Counted from the stretch's first letter, positions 45,985 to 54,457 are shown. The stretch is DNA of 64,000 nt from Aeromonas sanarellii (GCF_000820085.1 NZ_CDBN01000003.1:1-64000); one strand, 5' to 3'. Notes: generated by a model not told the origin, from the sequence alone. A program made the numbers and translations.

Positions 45985-45999
45985 GTTTTGTGTGCAAAC
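45985..45999. promoter_or_regulatory. Operator-like palindrome 2 in the MDR/marR gap
   Basis: GTTTTGTGTGCAAAC, an imperfect copy of palindrome 1 about 53 bases away (five helical turns), closer to the regulator start. Confidence 0.6.
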
Positions 46000-46056
46000 T
46001 ATTCAGCCCTCACTTTTCATGGGGTATACTGCCCCCAGTCGTCAGCGAGGTGCCCC

Positions 46057-46482
46057 ATGAGTGAATTGAAAAAGCAGGTCTGTTTTGCCCTCTACAGCGC
46101 CTCCAATGCGGTGATGCGCGCCTATCGGCCGCTTCTGGACAAGCTGGATCTGACCTACACCCAGTACCTGGTGATGCTGTCGCTCTGGGCGCGGGACGAG
46201 GTGAGCCTCAAGGAAATCGGCCAGGAGACCGGGCTGGATGCGGGCACCCTGACCCCCATCGTCAAGCGGCTGGAGAGCAAGGGCTGGCTGACGCGCACCG
46301 TCTCCCGCGAGGACGAGCGGCAAAAATGCATCAGCCTGACCGAGGCGGGTCGCCAATTGCAGCAGGAGGTCAGGGAGTGCTGCCTGGCGGACAACTTGCG
46401 CAATCAGGTGGATCTGGCCGATGCTGAGCTGGCCCAGCTCAAGGTGCTCTGCGATCGCGTGTCGGCACAGCTGGGACGCTGA
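46057..46482 (+). CDS. MarR/OhrR-type transcriptional regulator
   Basis: 141 residues. The start KKQVCFALYSAS with Cys9, then LDLTYTQYLVMLSLW, GLDAGTLTPIVKRLE and DERQKCISLT match OhrR-type thiol-switch repressors, in which the single N-terminal Cys senses organic hydroperoxides or reactive electrophiles. No ohr gene is adjacent; the divergent MDR reductase is the likely target. Confidence 0.9.
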   Translation: MSELKKQVCFALYSASNAVMRAYRPLLDKLDLTYTQYLVMLSLWARDEVSLKEIGQETGLDAGTLTPIVKRLESKGWLTRTVSREDERQKCISLTEAGRQLQQEVRECCLADNLRNQVDLADAELAQLKVLCDRVSAQLGR

Positions 46483-46509
46483 CCCCTTCTTCCCATCCGG
46501 AGTGACCCG

Positions 46510-46740
46510 ATGAAAGCTCTCTTCCCCCTGTTTGCGCTCCTGCTTGGCGCCTGCGCCGGCAACACCCAGCCTCCCTCGGAACTGCAGATCGACGATGCCG
46601 ATGCCTGGCAGGCAGTCTGCAAGGACGGCGTCCGCGTCAGGGCCGTCAGCAACGAGGGGATCTGCGCGGATCATCGCGGTGTGGCCATGTGGATGAATAA
46701 ACCAAGGGCCGTGCGAATGGCAGAGCAAGCCGCCAAATAG
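46510..46740 (+). CDS. Small lipoprotein, DUF3761-like
   Basis: 76 residues, lipobox LLGAC, then a short domain with C-KDG ... GICADHRGVAMW, resembling DUF3761 (CxDG ... CxxHGGVxxW). Function unknown. CCGGAGTG before the ATG. Confidence 0.7.
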   Translation: MKALFPLFALLLGACAGNTQPPSELQIDDADAWQAVCKDGVRVRAVSNEGICADHRGVAMWMNKPRAVRMAEQAAK

Positions 46741-46765
46741 TGTGATCAAGGCGCCATAAAATGAC

Positions 46766-46792
46766 AAAACCGACCCCTTGGTCGGTTTTTTT
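46766..46792 (+). terminator. Terminator of the small lipoprotein gene
   Basis: AAAACCGACC, CCTT loop, GGTCGGTTTT and further T. Confidence 0.9.
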
Positions 46793-46888
46793 CGCGATCT
46801 TGCCTGCACTTTGGCGCCTTGTTCATGGTGCACTCATTTTTCTGTTCCCATACTGGCCTTCAAGATGCCAGACAAAGAGGAGAGTGAG

Positions 46889-47206
46889 ATGCAGTCATCC
46901 ATCGTCGGTCTCTCCATTCTGTGGGGGCTGGCCAGTTTTGGCGTTCAGGGGGATTTCATCGAGAGCCGTGATGCCGTTGCGCCGTCCTGGCAAGCCGAGT
47001 CCAGAGTGGAGATGGAAGGGTACTTGATTGAGTCATTGGGCGCCGATCGCTGGGTGTTCGACAATGGCAGCGAGAGCCTGGAGGTCGTCCTGCCGGAGGG
47101 GCAGTGGGTCTCCACGGGGGAGCGGTTGCGATTGAGCGGTGAGCCCCAGCAGGAGCAGAGCGGCTGGTTGTTGCAGGTGCAGGACGTCAGCCAGGTCGAG
47201 GCCTGA
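46889..47206 (+). CDS. Secreted OB-fold (BOF-like) small protein
   Basis: 105 residues. Signal-peptide-like start (SSIVGLSILWGLASFGVQG), then a beta-rich domain (VEMEGYLIESLGADRWVF ... GERLRLSGEP) like the YgiW/YdeI bacterial OB-fold family, which contributes to stress tolerance. AGAGGAGAG before the ATG. Assignment is by pattern only. Confidence 0.6.
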   Translation: MQSSIVGLSILWGLASFGVQGDFIESRDAVAPSWQAESRVEMEGYLIESLGADRWVFDNGSESLEVVLPEGQWVSTGERLRLSGEPQQEQSGWLLQVQDVSQVEA

Positions 47207-47258
47207 TCTGCACCCTCGCCAGGCGTGAGCGTGAAGCAGGGGCACGCAGAGACAAGAA

Positions 47259-47279
47259 GAGGAGGCCCCGGCCTCCTTT
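47259..47279. terminator. Bidirectional terminator between convergent genes
   Basis: AGGAGGCC (47260-47267) and GGCCTCCT (47270-47277), followed by TTTCGTTTTTT on the plus strand. Confidence 0.75.
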
Positions 47280-47300
47280 CGTTTTTTCCGGCCCTGGCCC

Positions 47301-47777
47301 TCAGCCCAGGTGATTGAGGGGCAGCGCCGTCTTGTGCTTGATGCGGCGCAGCACGAAGCTGGAGCGCACCCCGGTCACCCCCGGGATGTGGGTCAGCTTG
47401 TCCAGCAGGAAGTGCTGGTAGTGTTCCATGTCCCGCACCACTACCTTGAGCTGGTAGTCGGCGTCGTTGCCGGTGATGAGATCGCACTCCAGCACCTCGG
47501 GCAGATCCTTGACCGCGTTGTCAAAGTTCTCGAACCGCTCCGGGGTGTGCCTGTCCATGGAGATGTGAATGTAGGCGGTGAGAGTCAGCCCCAGCTGGCG
47601 GGCATTGAGCAGGGTCACGTGAGTATCGATGAGACCGGCATCCTCCAGCGCCTTGACCCGGCGCGAGCAGGGGGAGGGAGAGAGCCCGACCAGCTCGGCC
47701 AGCTCCAGGTTGCTGATGCGGCCATTCTCCTGCATCAACTCCAGAATATGCCTGTCTATACGATCAAGTTTCAGCAT
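47301..47777 (-). CDS. Lrp/AsnC-family transcriptional regulator
   Basis: 158 residues. N-terminal HTH (LDRIDRHILELMQENGRISN ... LSPSPCSRRVKALEDAGLI) and a C-terminal ligand-binding RAM domain (GNDADYQLKVVVRD). Amino-acid-responsive regulator; BkdR- or AldR-like by sequence. Target not adjacent. Confidence 0.92.
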   Translation of the reverse strand: MLKLDRIDRHILELMQENGRISNLELAELVGLSPSPCSRRVKALEDAGLIDTHVTLLNARQLGLTLTAYIHISMDRHTPERFENFDNAVKDLPEVLECDLITGNDADYQLKVVVRDMEHYQHFLLDKLTHIPGVTGVRSSFVLRRIKHKTALPLNHLG

Positions 47778-48085
47778 TCTCCGTTCCTCGTTGCAATTAC
47801 TAATCCACTTTTCCTAGATTAAGGGTGAACTATTGCAAAAACAACTGAAAATACCTGCTACTTCACAAACACTCACCGCACGGCCAGGGGTACTATGGTG
47901 TCATCTTCCGGTGGCAAGACAGACGCCCGACCAGGCGCCTGTGGTGAAGGACCTTACCGGGTCAAGATCCCCATCAGCCGTTCAACCCAACCAGGAAGCG
48001 ACGGGCTGGAACGAGAGCACCCTCTCCCCGAAGGCAACAAAGCAGGCATCCCGGCGCCTGCTTTGTTGTTTCTGACGTTTGCGGA
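47778..48085. other. Intergenic region with a strong plus-strand terminator; possible small RNA
   Basis: About 300 bases. A 13-base perfect hairpin CAACAAAGCAGGC (48035-48047) / its complement (48056-48068) with TTGTTTC after it has no matching plus-strand gene. Upstream lie -10-like TACTAT (about 47890) and several GGA triplets in predicted loops. A small RNA from about 47895 to 48070 is possible; the hairpin could instead serve the minus-strand gene at 48086 as a convergent stop. Confidence 0.35.
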
Positions 48086-48706
48086 TCAGGGCTGCGGCCT
48101 GATGCGATAGAGGCAGCGGTGATCCCCCTCCAGCAGATACTGCTCCCGCTCCACCCCGGCCGGCGCCAGCAAGCGGCGAAACATCTCCAGCTCGCTGCGA
48201 CAAAAACCCCGGCAGGCCCGCGCCGCCGCGCAGATGGGGCAGTGGCTCTCCCACAGCAGCCAGCTGCCATCCTCCTCCTGGCGAAAATCCGCCATATAGC
48301 CCTCTCGCGTGCGCTGCGCCGTCAGTGCCGCCAGCCTGTCGGCCAGCGCCGGCTGGGTCAACTCGGCCCGATAGCGGGCCAGTTGTTGCTGCTCCCGCTG
48401 GGCGATCAACCGCTCCATGCCCACCTCGCCAAACAGCTGCTGGATGTTGTCGATAAGCTGCAGCGTCAGTTCGCTGTGGCTGTCGGGGAAGCGTTGCCAG
48501 GCCTGCTCGGTCAGGTGCCACAACCGTACCGGTCGACCGCGCCCGCGGGCCTCGTCGTTGAAACTCACCCAGCCGTCGGCCTCCAGCGTCATCAGGTGCT
48601 GGCGGGCCCCCATGGAGGTCATCTGCAACTGCTCTCCCAGCTCGGCGGCGCTCTGTGGCCCGTGGCGCTTGAGCAGAAACAGTATCTTGTCGGTGCTGGC
48701 ATTCAT
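48086..48706 (-). CDS. Winged-helix regulator with C-terminal cysteine cluster (SufR-like)
   Basis: 206 residues. N-terminal winged HTH (KILFLLKRHGPQSAAELGE, SMGARQHLMTLEADG), then a helical part and a cysteine cluster Cys156, 159, 165, 169 with Cys198, the layout of SufR-type regulators that bind an iron-sulfur cluster. Divergent from an MFS transporter that it may control. Confidence 0.8.
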   Translation of the reverse strand: MNASTDKILFLLKRHGPQSAAELGEQLQMTSMGARQHLMTLEADGWVSFNDEARGRGRPVRLWHLTEQAWQRFPDSHSELTLQLIDNIQQLFGEVGMERLIAQREQQQLARYRAELTQPALADRLAALTAQRTREGYMADFRQEEDGSWLLWESHCPICAAARACRGFCRSELEMFRRLLAPAGVEREQYLLEGDHRCLYRIRPQP

Positions 48707-48872
48707 GGCAAGGCTCTCATCGTCGGCAGGTGCGGCCGCTTGCGCGGCAGCGGTTCTGGCATGGATAAGAGCATTATGGGGAGGGGTATTTTTTAAATCA
48801 ACAATTCACTTTACTTAATCTGGTTTGATTGCCAACATAAATAAACCAATGACTTTATTTAATGGGGCAGAC

Positions 48873-50114
48873 ATGGAAGGGATCAAGGGGCAGGCCAGCC
48901 TGTGGGTATTGGTGATGACGGTGACGCTGGCGGTGGCGGGCTTCAGCCTGCCATCCCCGGTGCTGGCGCCGCTGTTGCTGGATCCGGCCCAGGGCATGCT
49001 GACGCTGGAAGCGTCGGACTGGAGCCGCAAGGTGTGGCTGGGGGTCATTATGGGGCTCTATCCGCTGTTTCAACTGGTAGGTGCCCCCTGGCTCGGCAAG
49101 CTCTCCGATCGCCATGGCCGCAAGCCGGTGCTGACCCTCTGTCTGGTGGGCGTGCTGGTGGGCTATGCCCTGATGGCGCTGGGGATCGCCTGGCGATCCT
49201 TGCCGCTGCTGTTGCTGAGCCGGGTGGTGGAGGGCTTCTTCAACGGTGACATCGCCATCGTGCAGGCCATGGCGGCCGACATGAGTACCGCCAAAACCAA
49301 GGCGCGCAGCTTCGCCTGGATCAACATCGGCATGAATCTGGGCTGGGTGGTGGGCCCCATGATCGGCGGCTATGCCGCCGTGGTGTCCGGCGATTACAGC
49401 CTGGCGGCCTGGCTGGCGGTGGCCATGACCCTGGTCAACCTGCTGCTGGTGCTCTGGCTGCTGCCCAATCGGCCGGCAGTGGCCCGCAGTGAGCAGCCGG
49501 CACCTGCCCTCTCTTCCCGCCAGCTGCTGCTGCAACCGGCGCTGCTGCCCTACTTCGTGCTGACCCTGCTCAGCTACGGCGCGGTGCAGCTCTACTTCAC
49601 CTACTTCAACGTCTGGCTGGTGGAGCGGCTGGCCTGGGATCCGGTGCAGCTGGCGCAGGCCGCCGTAATGGTGAGCGTGCCCATGATACTGGGATCCTGG
49701 CTGGGCTCCCGCCTGGCTCGCCATTGGCGCGGCAGCAGTCTGGGGGTGGTCGGTCATCTGGTGATGGCGGCGGGCATGCTGATGTTCGTACTGCCCGGCC
49801 ACTGGTGGGGGCTGGCACTCACCTTTATTCCCGCCGGCATCGGCATGAGTCTGGGGGAGCTGGCAACCTCGGTGGCGGTCTCCAACCGCAGCCATGCCGA
49901 GCAGCAGGGGCAGGCGATGGGGCTCTATCGCGGGCTGGCGGTGGGCAGCGAGATCCTGGCGGTGGTGGTCGGCAGTCTGGTGCTGCTGGCGGGCACCGAG
50001 TGGCCCTTCTATCTGGCGGCGCTGTGCAGCCTGCTCTGTGCTGTCGGCTTTTATGGCCTGCGCCGGGCGGCAGATCGGCGGCAGCGGCTCGACGTCCAGG
50101 TGGAAGCCGGCTGA
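48873..50114 (+). CDS. MFS transporter (DHA1-type multidrug or drug efflux)
   Basis: 413 residues, twelve predicted membrane segments. Motif A GKLSDRHGRKP between helices 2 and 3 and a proline/glycine-rich helix 5 (NLGWVVGPMIGGY) indicate an antiporter of the tetracycline/multidrug group. Start 48873 follows a weak GGGG; an earlier ATG (48849) has no ribosome site. Confidence 0.85.
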   Translation: MEGIKGQASLWVLVMTVTLAVAGFSLPSPVLAPLLLDPAQGMLTLEASDWSRKVWLGVIMGLYPLFQLVGAPWLGKLSDRHGRKPVLTLCLVGVLVGYALMALGIAWRSLPLLLLSRVVEGFFNGDIAIVQAMAADMSTAKTKARSFAWINIGMNLGWVVGPMIGGYAAVVSGDYSLAAWLAVAMTLVNLLLVLWLLPNRPAVARSEQPAPALSSRQLLLQPALLPYFVLTLLSYGAVQLYFTYFNVWLVERLAWDPVQLAQAAVMVSVPMILGSWLGSRLARHWRGSSLGVVGHLVMAAGMLMFVLPGHWWGLALTFIPAGIGMSLGELATSVAVSNRSHAEQQGQAMGLYRGLAVGSEILAVVVGSLVLLAGTEWPFYLAALCSLLCAVGFYGLRRAADRRQRLDVQVEAG

Positions 50115-50246
50115 CGGGATCACAGAACGACGCGGAGGGGGCAACCGGCACTTGCATCGTGGCGCCGACTCTGGGACGGTATGGCTCTTTGCTTCGCTTG
50201 CCCGTTCGCTCGGTGCTCCCCGCTATGCTCAGCCTTTGGCGGTGGC

Positions 50247-50309
50247 ATGAATCGTTATTTGAACGCGGGTTGGTATGGCGCCGTATTCGTTTCGACATGT
50301 TGGCGGTGA
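50247..50309 (+). CDS. Mini-ORF 1 of the ybhA start-region array
   Basis: 20 codons, MNRYLNAGWYGAVFVSTCWR. Preceded by GGCGGTGGC. Its TGA is one base before the next ATG (TGA-C-ATG). It shares its last 14 codons almost exactly with mini-ORF 2. Confidence 0.4.
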   Translation: MNRYLNAGWYGAVFVSTCWR

Positions 50310-50310
50310 C

Positions 50311-50385
50311 ATGAGTCGTTATCAGGCCATGGCGTTGAAAGCGGGTTGGTATGGCGCCGCATTCGTTTCGACATTCTGGAGGTGA
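50311..50385 (+). CDS. Mini-ORF 2 of the ybhA start-region array
   Basis: 24 codons: MSRYQAMALK, like MSRFQAIALD of YbhA, then AGWYGAAFVSTFWR. TGA-T-ATG joins it to ybhA. A near-copy of the ybhA start plus the sequence upstream of it, 76 bases away. Confidence 0.45.
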   Translation: MSRYQAMALKAGWYGAAFVSTFWR

Positions 50386-50386
50386 T

Positions 50387-51208
50387 ATGAGTCGTTTTCA
50401 GGCCATTGCGTTGGATATGGATGGCACCCTGCTGACCCGGGATCACAAGATCTCGTCCGCCACCCGGGCGGTCCTGGCCGAGGCCCGGGCCCAGGGCATC
50501 AAGGTGCTGCTGGTGACGGGTCGCCACTTCATGACGGCCCGTCCCTTCCACCACGCACTGGCCCTCGATACCCCCATCATCTGCAGCAACGGCGCCTACC
50601 TCTATGATCCGGGGCAGGATCGGATCCTTGCCGGGGATCCCCTGGCGGTAGCGCCGCTCACCGCCCTGCTGGCCGAGGTGCAGGCCCAGCAGATGGGGGC
50701 GCTCTTCCATCTGGGGGGCGGCATTGGCTACCTTGGCTGCGAGGAGCACGTGGGCCGGATGCGGCGCTGGTCGGCGAGCCAGCCGGACCACCTCAAGGTC
50801 TCCCTGCTGCCGGCCGAGGATCTCGGCGCCTGGCTGCAAGCCCCCATCTGGAAGCTGGAGCTGTTCAACCAGGATCCTGGCCGGTTGCACCGTTTCGTGG
50901 GGGAGGTGGTGGAGACGCTGCCCTTCACCCGTGATTGGGCGGCGCCCTATGCGGTGGAGCTGGTGCAGCCCGGTTGCAGCAAGGGCAACCGGCTGGCCCA
51001 GTGGGCGGAGAGCGAGGGGATCGCCATGGAGAAGGTGGTGGCGTTTGGCGACAACAACAACGACATCAGCATGTTCGAGCAGGTGGGGCTGGCGGTGGCC
51101 ATGGGCAACGCGGCGCCCCAGATCCAGGCCCATGCGGACCGGGTCACCGCGGATCACAACGAAGACGGCATCGCCCTGGCGCTGCAGCGCTGGATCCTGA
51201 CCGCCTGA
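50387..51208 (+). CDS. ybhA: HAD phosphatase, YbhA-like (pyridoxal phosphate phosphatase)
   Basis: 273 residues, Cof-type HAD. Nucleophile motif ALDMDGTLLT, motif II VTGRH, LALDTPIICSNGAYLYD and VVAFGDNNNDISMF. Closest by eye to E. coli YbhA, a pyridoxal-phosphate and sugar-phosphate phosphatase. GGAGGTGAT before the ATG. Preceded by the array of start-region copies. Confidence 0.88.
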   Translation: MSRFQAIALDMDGTLLTRDHKISSATRAVLAEARAQGIKVLLVTGRHFMTARPFHHALALDTPIICSNGAYLYDPGQDRILAGDPLAVAPLTALLAEVQAQQMGALFHLGGGIGYLGCEEHVGRMRRWSASQPDHLKVSLLPAEDLGAWLQAPIWKLELFNQDPGRLHRFVGEVVETLPFTRDWAAPYAVELVQPGCSKGNRLAQWAESEGIAMEKVVAFGDNNNDISMFEQVGLAVAMGNAAPQIQAHADRVTADHNEDGIALALQRWILTA

Positions 51209-51218
51209 GCGGCAGCAG

Positions 51219-51243
51219 AAAGGGGCCAGACCGGCCCCTTTTC
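51219..51243. terminator. Terminator between convergent ybhA and the DUF2799 gene
   Basis: AAAGGGGCC, AGACC, GGCCCCTTTT. Confidence 0.88.
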
Positions 51244-51245
51244 TG

Positions 51246-51809
51246 TCAGCTCCCGAAGGAGAACTGGAGCACCCGGTCCGGGAAGCGGATCCGGTTGTAC
51301 TCCCGGCGCACCCCCTCGTAGTGGCGGATGGCGCGCTCGCGCTGGGCCCGGTAGTAGTCCCGCTGCTTGCTGTCGTTCTCGCTGCGGATCTGCTGGTCGA
51401 GCTGATAGATGTCCCGCTCGGTGCGCTCCAGCTCCTGCTGCAGTTCTCCGAGGCGCTGCTCCAGCAGGTACTCCTGGCGGCCGCGCTCGAACTGGGTGAG
51501 GAAGCTGGTGTCGTTGGGGCAGACCCCCAGGTATTCGTGCCCCTCCCGTCCCTTGCTGTAGGCAAGCTCGGGAATGCAGTAGAGTTCCAGCCCCTTGGCG
51601 TAGCCCCGCTGCCACTCGTCTTCGTCCACCCTGAGACCGTACTCACCGCAGGTCTGCTTGTAGTCACGGGTGGCGGTCCGGGTCTTGCCCTGCTCCCCGT
51701 CCTGATAACCCAGGTTGTACCAGCTCATGGTGCGGCACTCCTCCTCAGACAGGGAACTGCACCCGGCGAGCAGCAAGGGGAGGGTCAACAGCAGGATCTT
51801 GGGGAACAT
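51246..51809 (-). CDS. DUF2799 lipoprotein
   Basis: 187 residues. Lipobox LLLAGC, then WYNLGYQDGEQG, YGLRVDEDEWQRGYAKGLELYC and CPND, the conserved aromatic-Cys pattern of DUF2799, and a C-terminal coiled coil. Function unknown. GGAG 7 bases before the ATG at 51809. Confidence 0.82.
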   Translation of the reverse strand: MFPKILLLTLPLLLAGCSSLSEEECRTMSWYNLGYQDGEQGKTRTATRDYKQTCGEYGLRVDEDEWQRGYAKGLELYCIPELAYSKGREGHEYLGVCPNDTSFLTQFERGRQEYLLEQRLGELQQELERTERDIYQLDQQIRSENDSKQRDYYRAQRERAIRHYEGVRREYNRIRFPDRVLQFSFGS

Positions 51810-52009
51810 GAAGGGGCTCCGACAGGGAAGATGGAGGGGCATTCTAGAAGAGGAGGCCTGCCCTGGACAAGCACCGGGCGAGGTGCCTGCGTCATGATGT
51901 TTTTATCAGTATTTTCAAGCCGTTGCAGACGGGCTTCCGGCAGCCTTTTCATGCCGGGGGAGGCAGGGTAAACTGCGCCTACTTTTAACTGGCACGTAAC
52001 AAAAAAACA

Positions 52010-52849
52010 ATGAAAGTCCTGACCGTCGATTATCGCTCCCCCGATGCGGCCGAGCGCTTCACCGAGTCCCTGCGCACCACCGGCTTCGGGGTGCTGACCC
52101 ATCACCCCATCCCGAAAGAGCTGGTGCAGTCGATCTATGAGAACTGGTACCGCTTCTTCCTGAGCGAGCAGAAGCACGACTTCCTGTTCAATCGCGAGAC
52201 CCAGGACGGTTACTTCCCGCCGTCTGTCTCCGAAGTCGCCAAGGGCCATAGCCAGAAGGACATCAAGGAGTACTTCCACATCTACCCCTGGGGCCAGATG
52301 CCGGCCGAGCTGAAAGCGCAGGCGATGGAGTACTACCGCCTCGCCAACGATCTCGCCGCCGAGCTGCTGGGCTGGGTGGAGCAATACACCCCGAGCGACA
52401 TCGCTGCCCGCTACAGCTGCCCGCTCTCCTCCATGATCGAAGAGAGCCAGAAGACCCTGCTGCGGGTGCTGCACTACCCGCCCTTCGACGGCACCGAGGA
52501 GCCGGGGGCCATCCGCGCCGCCGCCCACGAAGACATCAACCTGCTGACCATACTGCCCGCCGCCAACGAGCCGGGCCTGCAGGTGAAGGGCTCGGACGGG
52601 GAGTGGATGGACGTGCCCTGCGACTTCGGCACCCTGATCATCAACATAGGTGACATGCTGCAGGAGGCCTCCCGCGGCTACTACCCCTCCACCACCCACC
52701 GCGTCATCAACCCGACCGGCGGCAGCGCCGCCAAGTCCCGCATCTCCCTGCCGCTCTTCCTGCACCCGCGCCCGGATGTGGTGCTCTCCGAGCGCCACAC
52801 CGCCCACAGCTATCTGATGGAGCGGCTGCGGGAGCTGGGGGTCATCTAG
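52010..52849 (+). CDS. 2-oxoglutarate/Fe(II)-type oxygenase (isopenicillin-N-synthase family)
   Basis: 279 residues. Facial triad HEDINLLTIL (His, Asp) and STTHRVIN (His), and the R-x-S cosubstrate motif in SRISLPLFLHP. DIOX_N start (TGFGVLTHHPI). Substrate unknown. No good ribosome site; an A7 run lies before the ATG. Confidence 0.88.
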   Translation: MKVLTVDYRSPDAAERFTESLRTTGFGVLTHHPIPKELVQSIYENWYRFFLSEQKHDFLFNRETQDGYFPPSVSEVAKGHSQKDIKEYFHIYPWGQMPAELKAQAMEYYRLANDLAAELLGWVEQYTPSDIAARYSCPLSSMIEESQKTLLRVLHYPPFDGTEEPGAIRAAAHEDINLLTILPAANEPGLQVKGSDGEWMDVPCDFGTLIINIGDMLQEASRGYYPSTTHRVINPTGGSAAKSRISLPLFLHPRPDVVLSERHTAHSYLMERLRELGVI

Positions 52850-52873
52850 TCCCGCCAGACCCAGGCAGACAAC

Positions 52874-52905
52874 AAACCGGAGCATACCCGCTCCGGTTTT
52901 TCTTT
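52874..52905 (+). terminator. Terminator of the oxygenase gene
   Basis: AAACCGGAGC, ATACCC, GCTCCGGTTT then TTCTTT. Confidence 0.92.
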
Positions 52906-53057
52906 ATTAGCACTATTGTGTGGTAATTCGAATATTATTAGCGAATGCTGCCAATAAAGTGGTTTTATGCCGGATATACGACGAGTGATTGCGGAGCCCA
53001 AGGGGTAATCTGAGCGCCTTTCGGGCCCCGTGGGCGGGCCCCTCGTTTGGAGTTCCC

Positions 53058-54371
53058 ATGAAGCAGTCCCAATGGTCATCCCGGCTCGGTTACATCCTGG
53101 CCGCCGCGGGTTCCGCGGTCGGTCTCGGCGCCATCTGGAAGTTCCCCTATGTGACCGCCGCCAACGGCGGCGGCGCCTTCCTGCTGGTGTTTCTGCTGTT
53201 CAGCTTCACCCTGGGGGTGGCGGTGCTGATGGGGGAGACCCTGATCGGCAGCCTGACCCGGCGCGGGGTGGTGGGAGCCTTCGGTGAGTTGATGGGCAGA
53301 CGCTGGCGCTGGGTCGGCGCCATGGGGCTCTTGTGCAGCCTGCTCATCTACAGCTTCTACAGCGTGGTGGGGGGCTGGACCCTGGGCTACACCGGCATGG
53401 CCCTGGCGGGCAGTCTGCAGCACGGCGACGGGGCGGCGCTCACCGCCCGTTTCAACGACTACGTCGGCGATCCGCTCTGGCCGGTGCTGACCCACCTGCT
53501 GTTCGCCGGCCTCACCTGGTGGTTCGTGCAAGGAGGCGTGCAGCAGGGGGTGGAGCGCACCCTGCGCTGGATGATGCCGGCACTCTTCATCATGATCCTG
53601 CTGCTGGTGGCCTTCGGGCTGACCCTGCCGGGCGCCATGGCCGGGGTGCGCCACTTCCTGATGCCGGACTTCGGCAAGCTCGGCATGTCCGGTGTGCTGG
53701 ACGCCCTGGGGTTGGCCTTCTTCTCCCTCTCCATTGGCCTGGGCATCCACACCACCTATGGCGCCTACCTGGTCTCCAGCGAGGGGGTGGGCCGCTCCAG
53801 CCTCTGGGTGGTGTTGCTGGCAAGCCTCATCGCCGTGCTGGCGGGGCTGATGATCTTCCCCGTGCTGGCGGCGACCGGCATCGATCCCGCCTCCGGCCCG
53901 GGTCTCACCTTCATGACCATGCCGGCGGTGTTCCAGCAGCTGCCGTTCGGCCAGGGGCTGGCGGTGGTGTTCTTCGCTCTGCTGGTGGTGGCGGCGCTGT
54001 CGTCTTCCATCTCCCTGCTGGAGCATCTGCAATGTTTCCTGTGCGAGAGCCTGGGCTGGTCGCGGCGTGCGGCGTGCAACCTCATCACCGCCCTGGTGAT
54101 GGCGGGAGGCATCCCGGTCAGCCTGTCGTTCGGCCCCTGGGCGAGCATCACCCTGTTTGGCAAGAACATCTTCGAGCTGCTGGATTTTGTCACCTCCAAC
54201 CTGATGATGCCCCTGTTCGGTCTGGCCCTCACCCTGCTGCTTGGCTGGCAGCTCGGTCGCCGGGCGCTGCCCGCCGGACTGGCGCCGCACTGGCGCACCC
54301 TGCTGATGGGCTGCTGGCGCTGGCTGGCACCCCTGCTCATCGGCGGCATCCTGGTGCGGGGCCTGGTGTAG
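53058..54371 (+). CDS. Sodium:neurotransmitter-symporter-family transporter, copy 1
   Basis: 437 residues, about eleven membrane segments as in bacterial MhsT/Tyt1-type NSS proteins. Signature GSAVGLGAIWKFPYVTAANGGGAFLLVF with the unwound helix 1 that binds Na+ and substrate. Probably Na+-coupled amino-acid uptake. GGAG before ATG 53058. Same length as copy 2 and clearly homologous over the entire length. Confidence 0.93.
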   Translation: MKQSQWSSRLGYILAAAGSAVGLGAIWKFPYVTAANGGGAFLLVFLLFSFTLGVAVLMGETLIGSLTRRGVVGAFGELMGRRWRWVGAMGLLCSLLIYSFYSVVGGWTLGYTGMALAGSLQHGDGAALTARFNDYVGDPLWPVLTHLLFAGLTWWFVQGGVQQGVERTLRWMMPALFIMILLLVAFGLTLPGAMAGVRHFLMPDFGKLGMSGVLDALGLAFFSLSIGLGIHTTYGAYLVSSEGVGRSSLWVVLLASLIAVLAGLMIFPVLAATGIDPASGPGLTFMTMPAVFQQLPFGQGLAVVFFALLVVAALSSSISLLEHLQCFLCESLGWSRRAACNLITALVMAGGIPVSLSFGPWASITLFGKNIFELLDFVTSNLMMPLFGLALTLLLGWQLGRRALPAGLAPHWRTLLMGCWRWLAPLLIGGILVRGLV

Positions 54372-54430
54372 GCCGGGGCGGGTGGCGGGTCCTCAGGTCC
54401 GCCACGGACCATGATGTGGGGTCGGCAGGA

Positions 54431-54457
54431 TTGACTCTGCATCAAAACCTGTAATAT
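54431..54457 (+). promoter_or_regulatory. Possible promoter of NSS copy 2
   Basis: TTGACT (54431-54436), 15-base spacer, TAATAT (54452-54457). The spacer is short, so this is tentative. It would start a leader of about 315 bases. Confidence 0.45.

Larger units (their letters stand above)
50174..50420 (+). repeat. Tandem array of the ybhA start region
   Basis: ATGs at 50247, 50311 and 50387 each open the same word (ATGAxTCGTT). The segment GCGGGTTGGTATGGCGCCG...ATTCGTTTCGACA occurs at 50265 and 50341, nearly identical. A more diverged copy (GGACGGTATGGC ... TTCGCTTG) at about 50174-50200 suggests a further, older unit. Confidence 0.9.

Noticed and set aside
47895..48110. A 71-codon open frame in the Lrp/SufR-like gap
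   Set aside because: No ribosome site, runs through the 13-base terminator stem and into the neighbouring antisense gene; composition looks non-coding.
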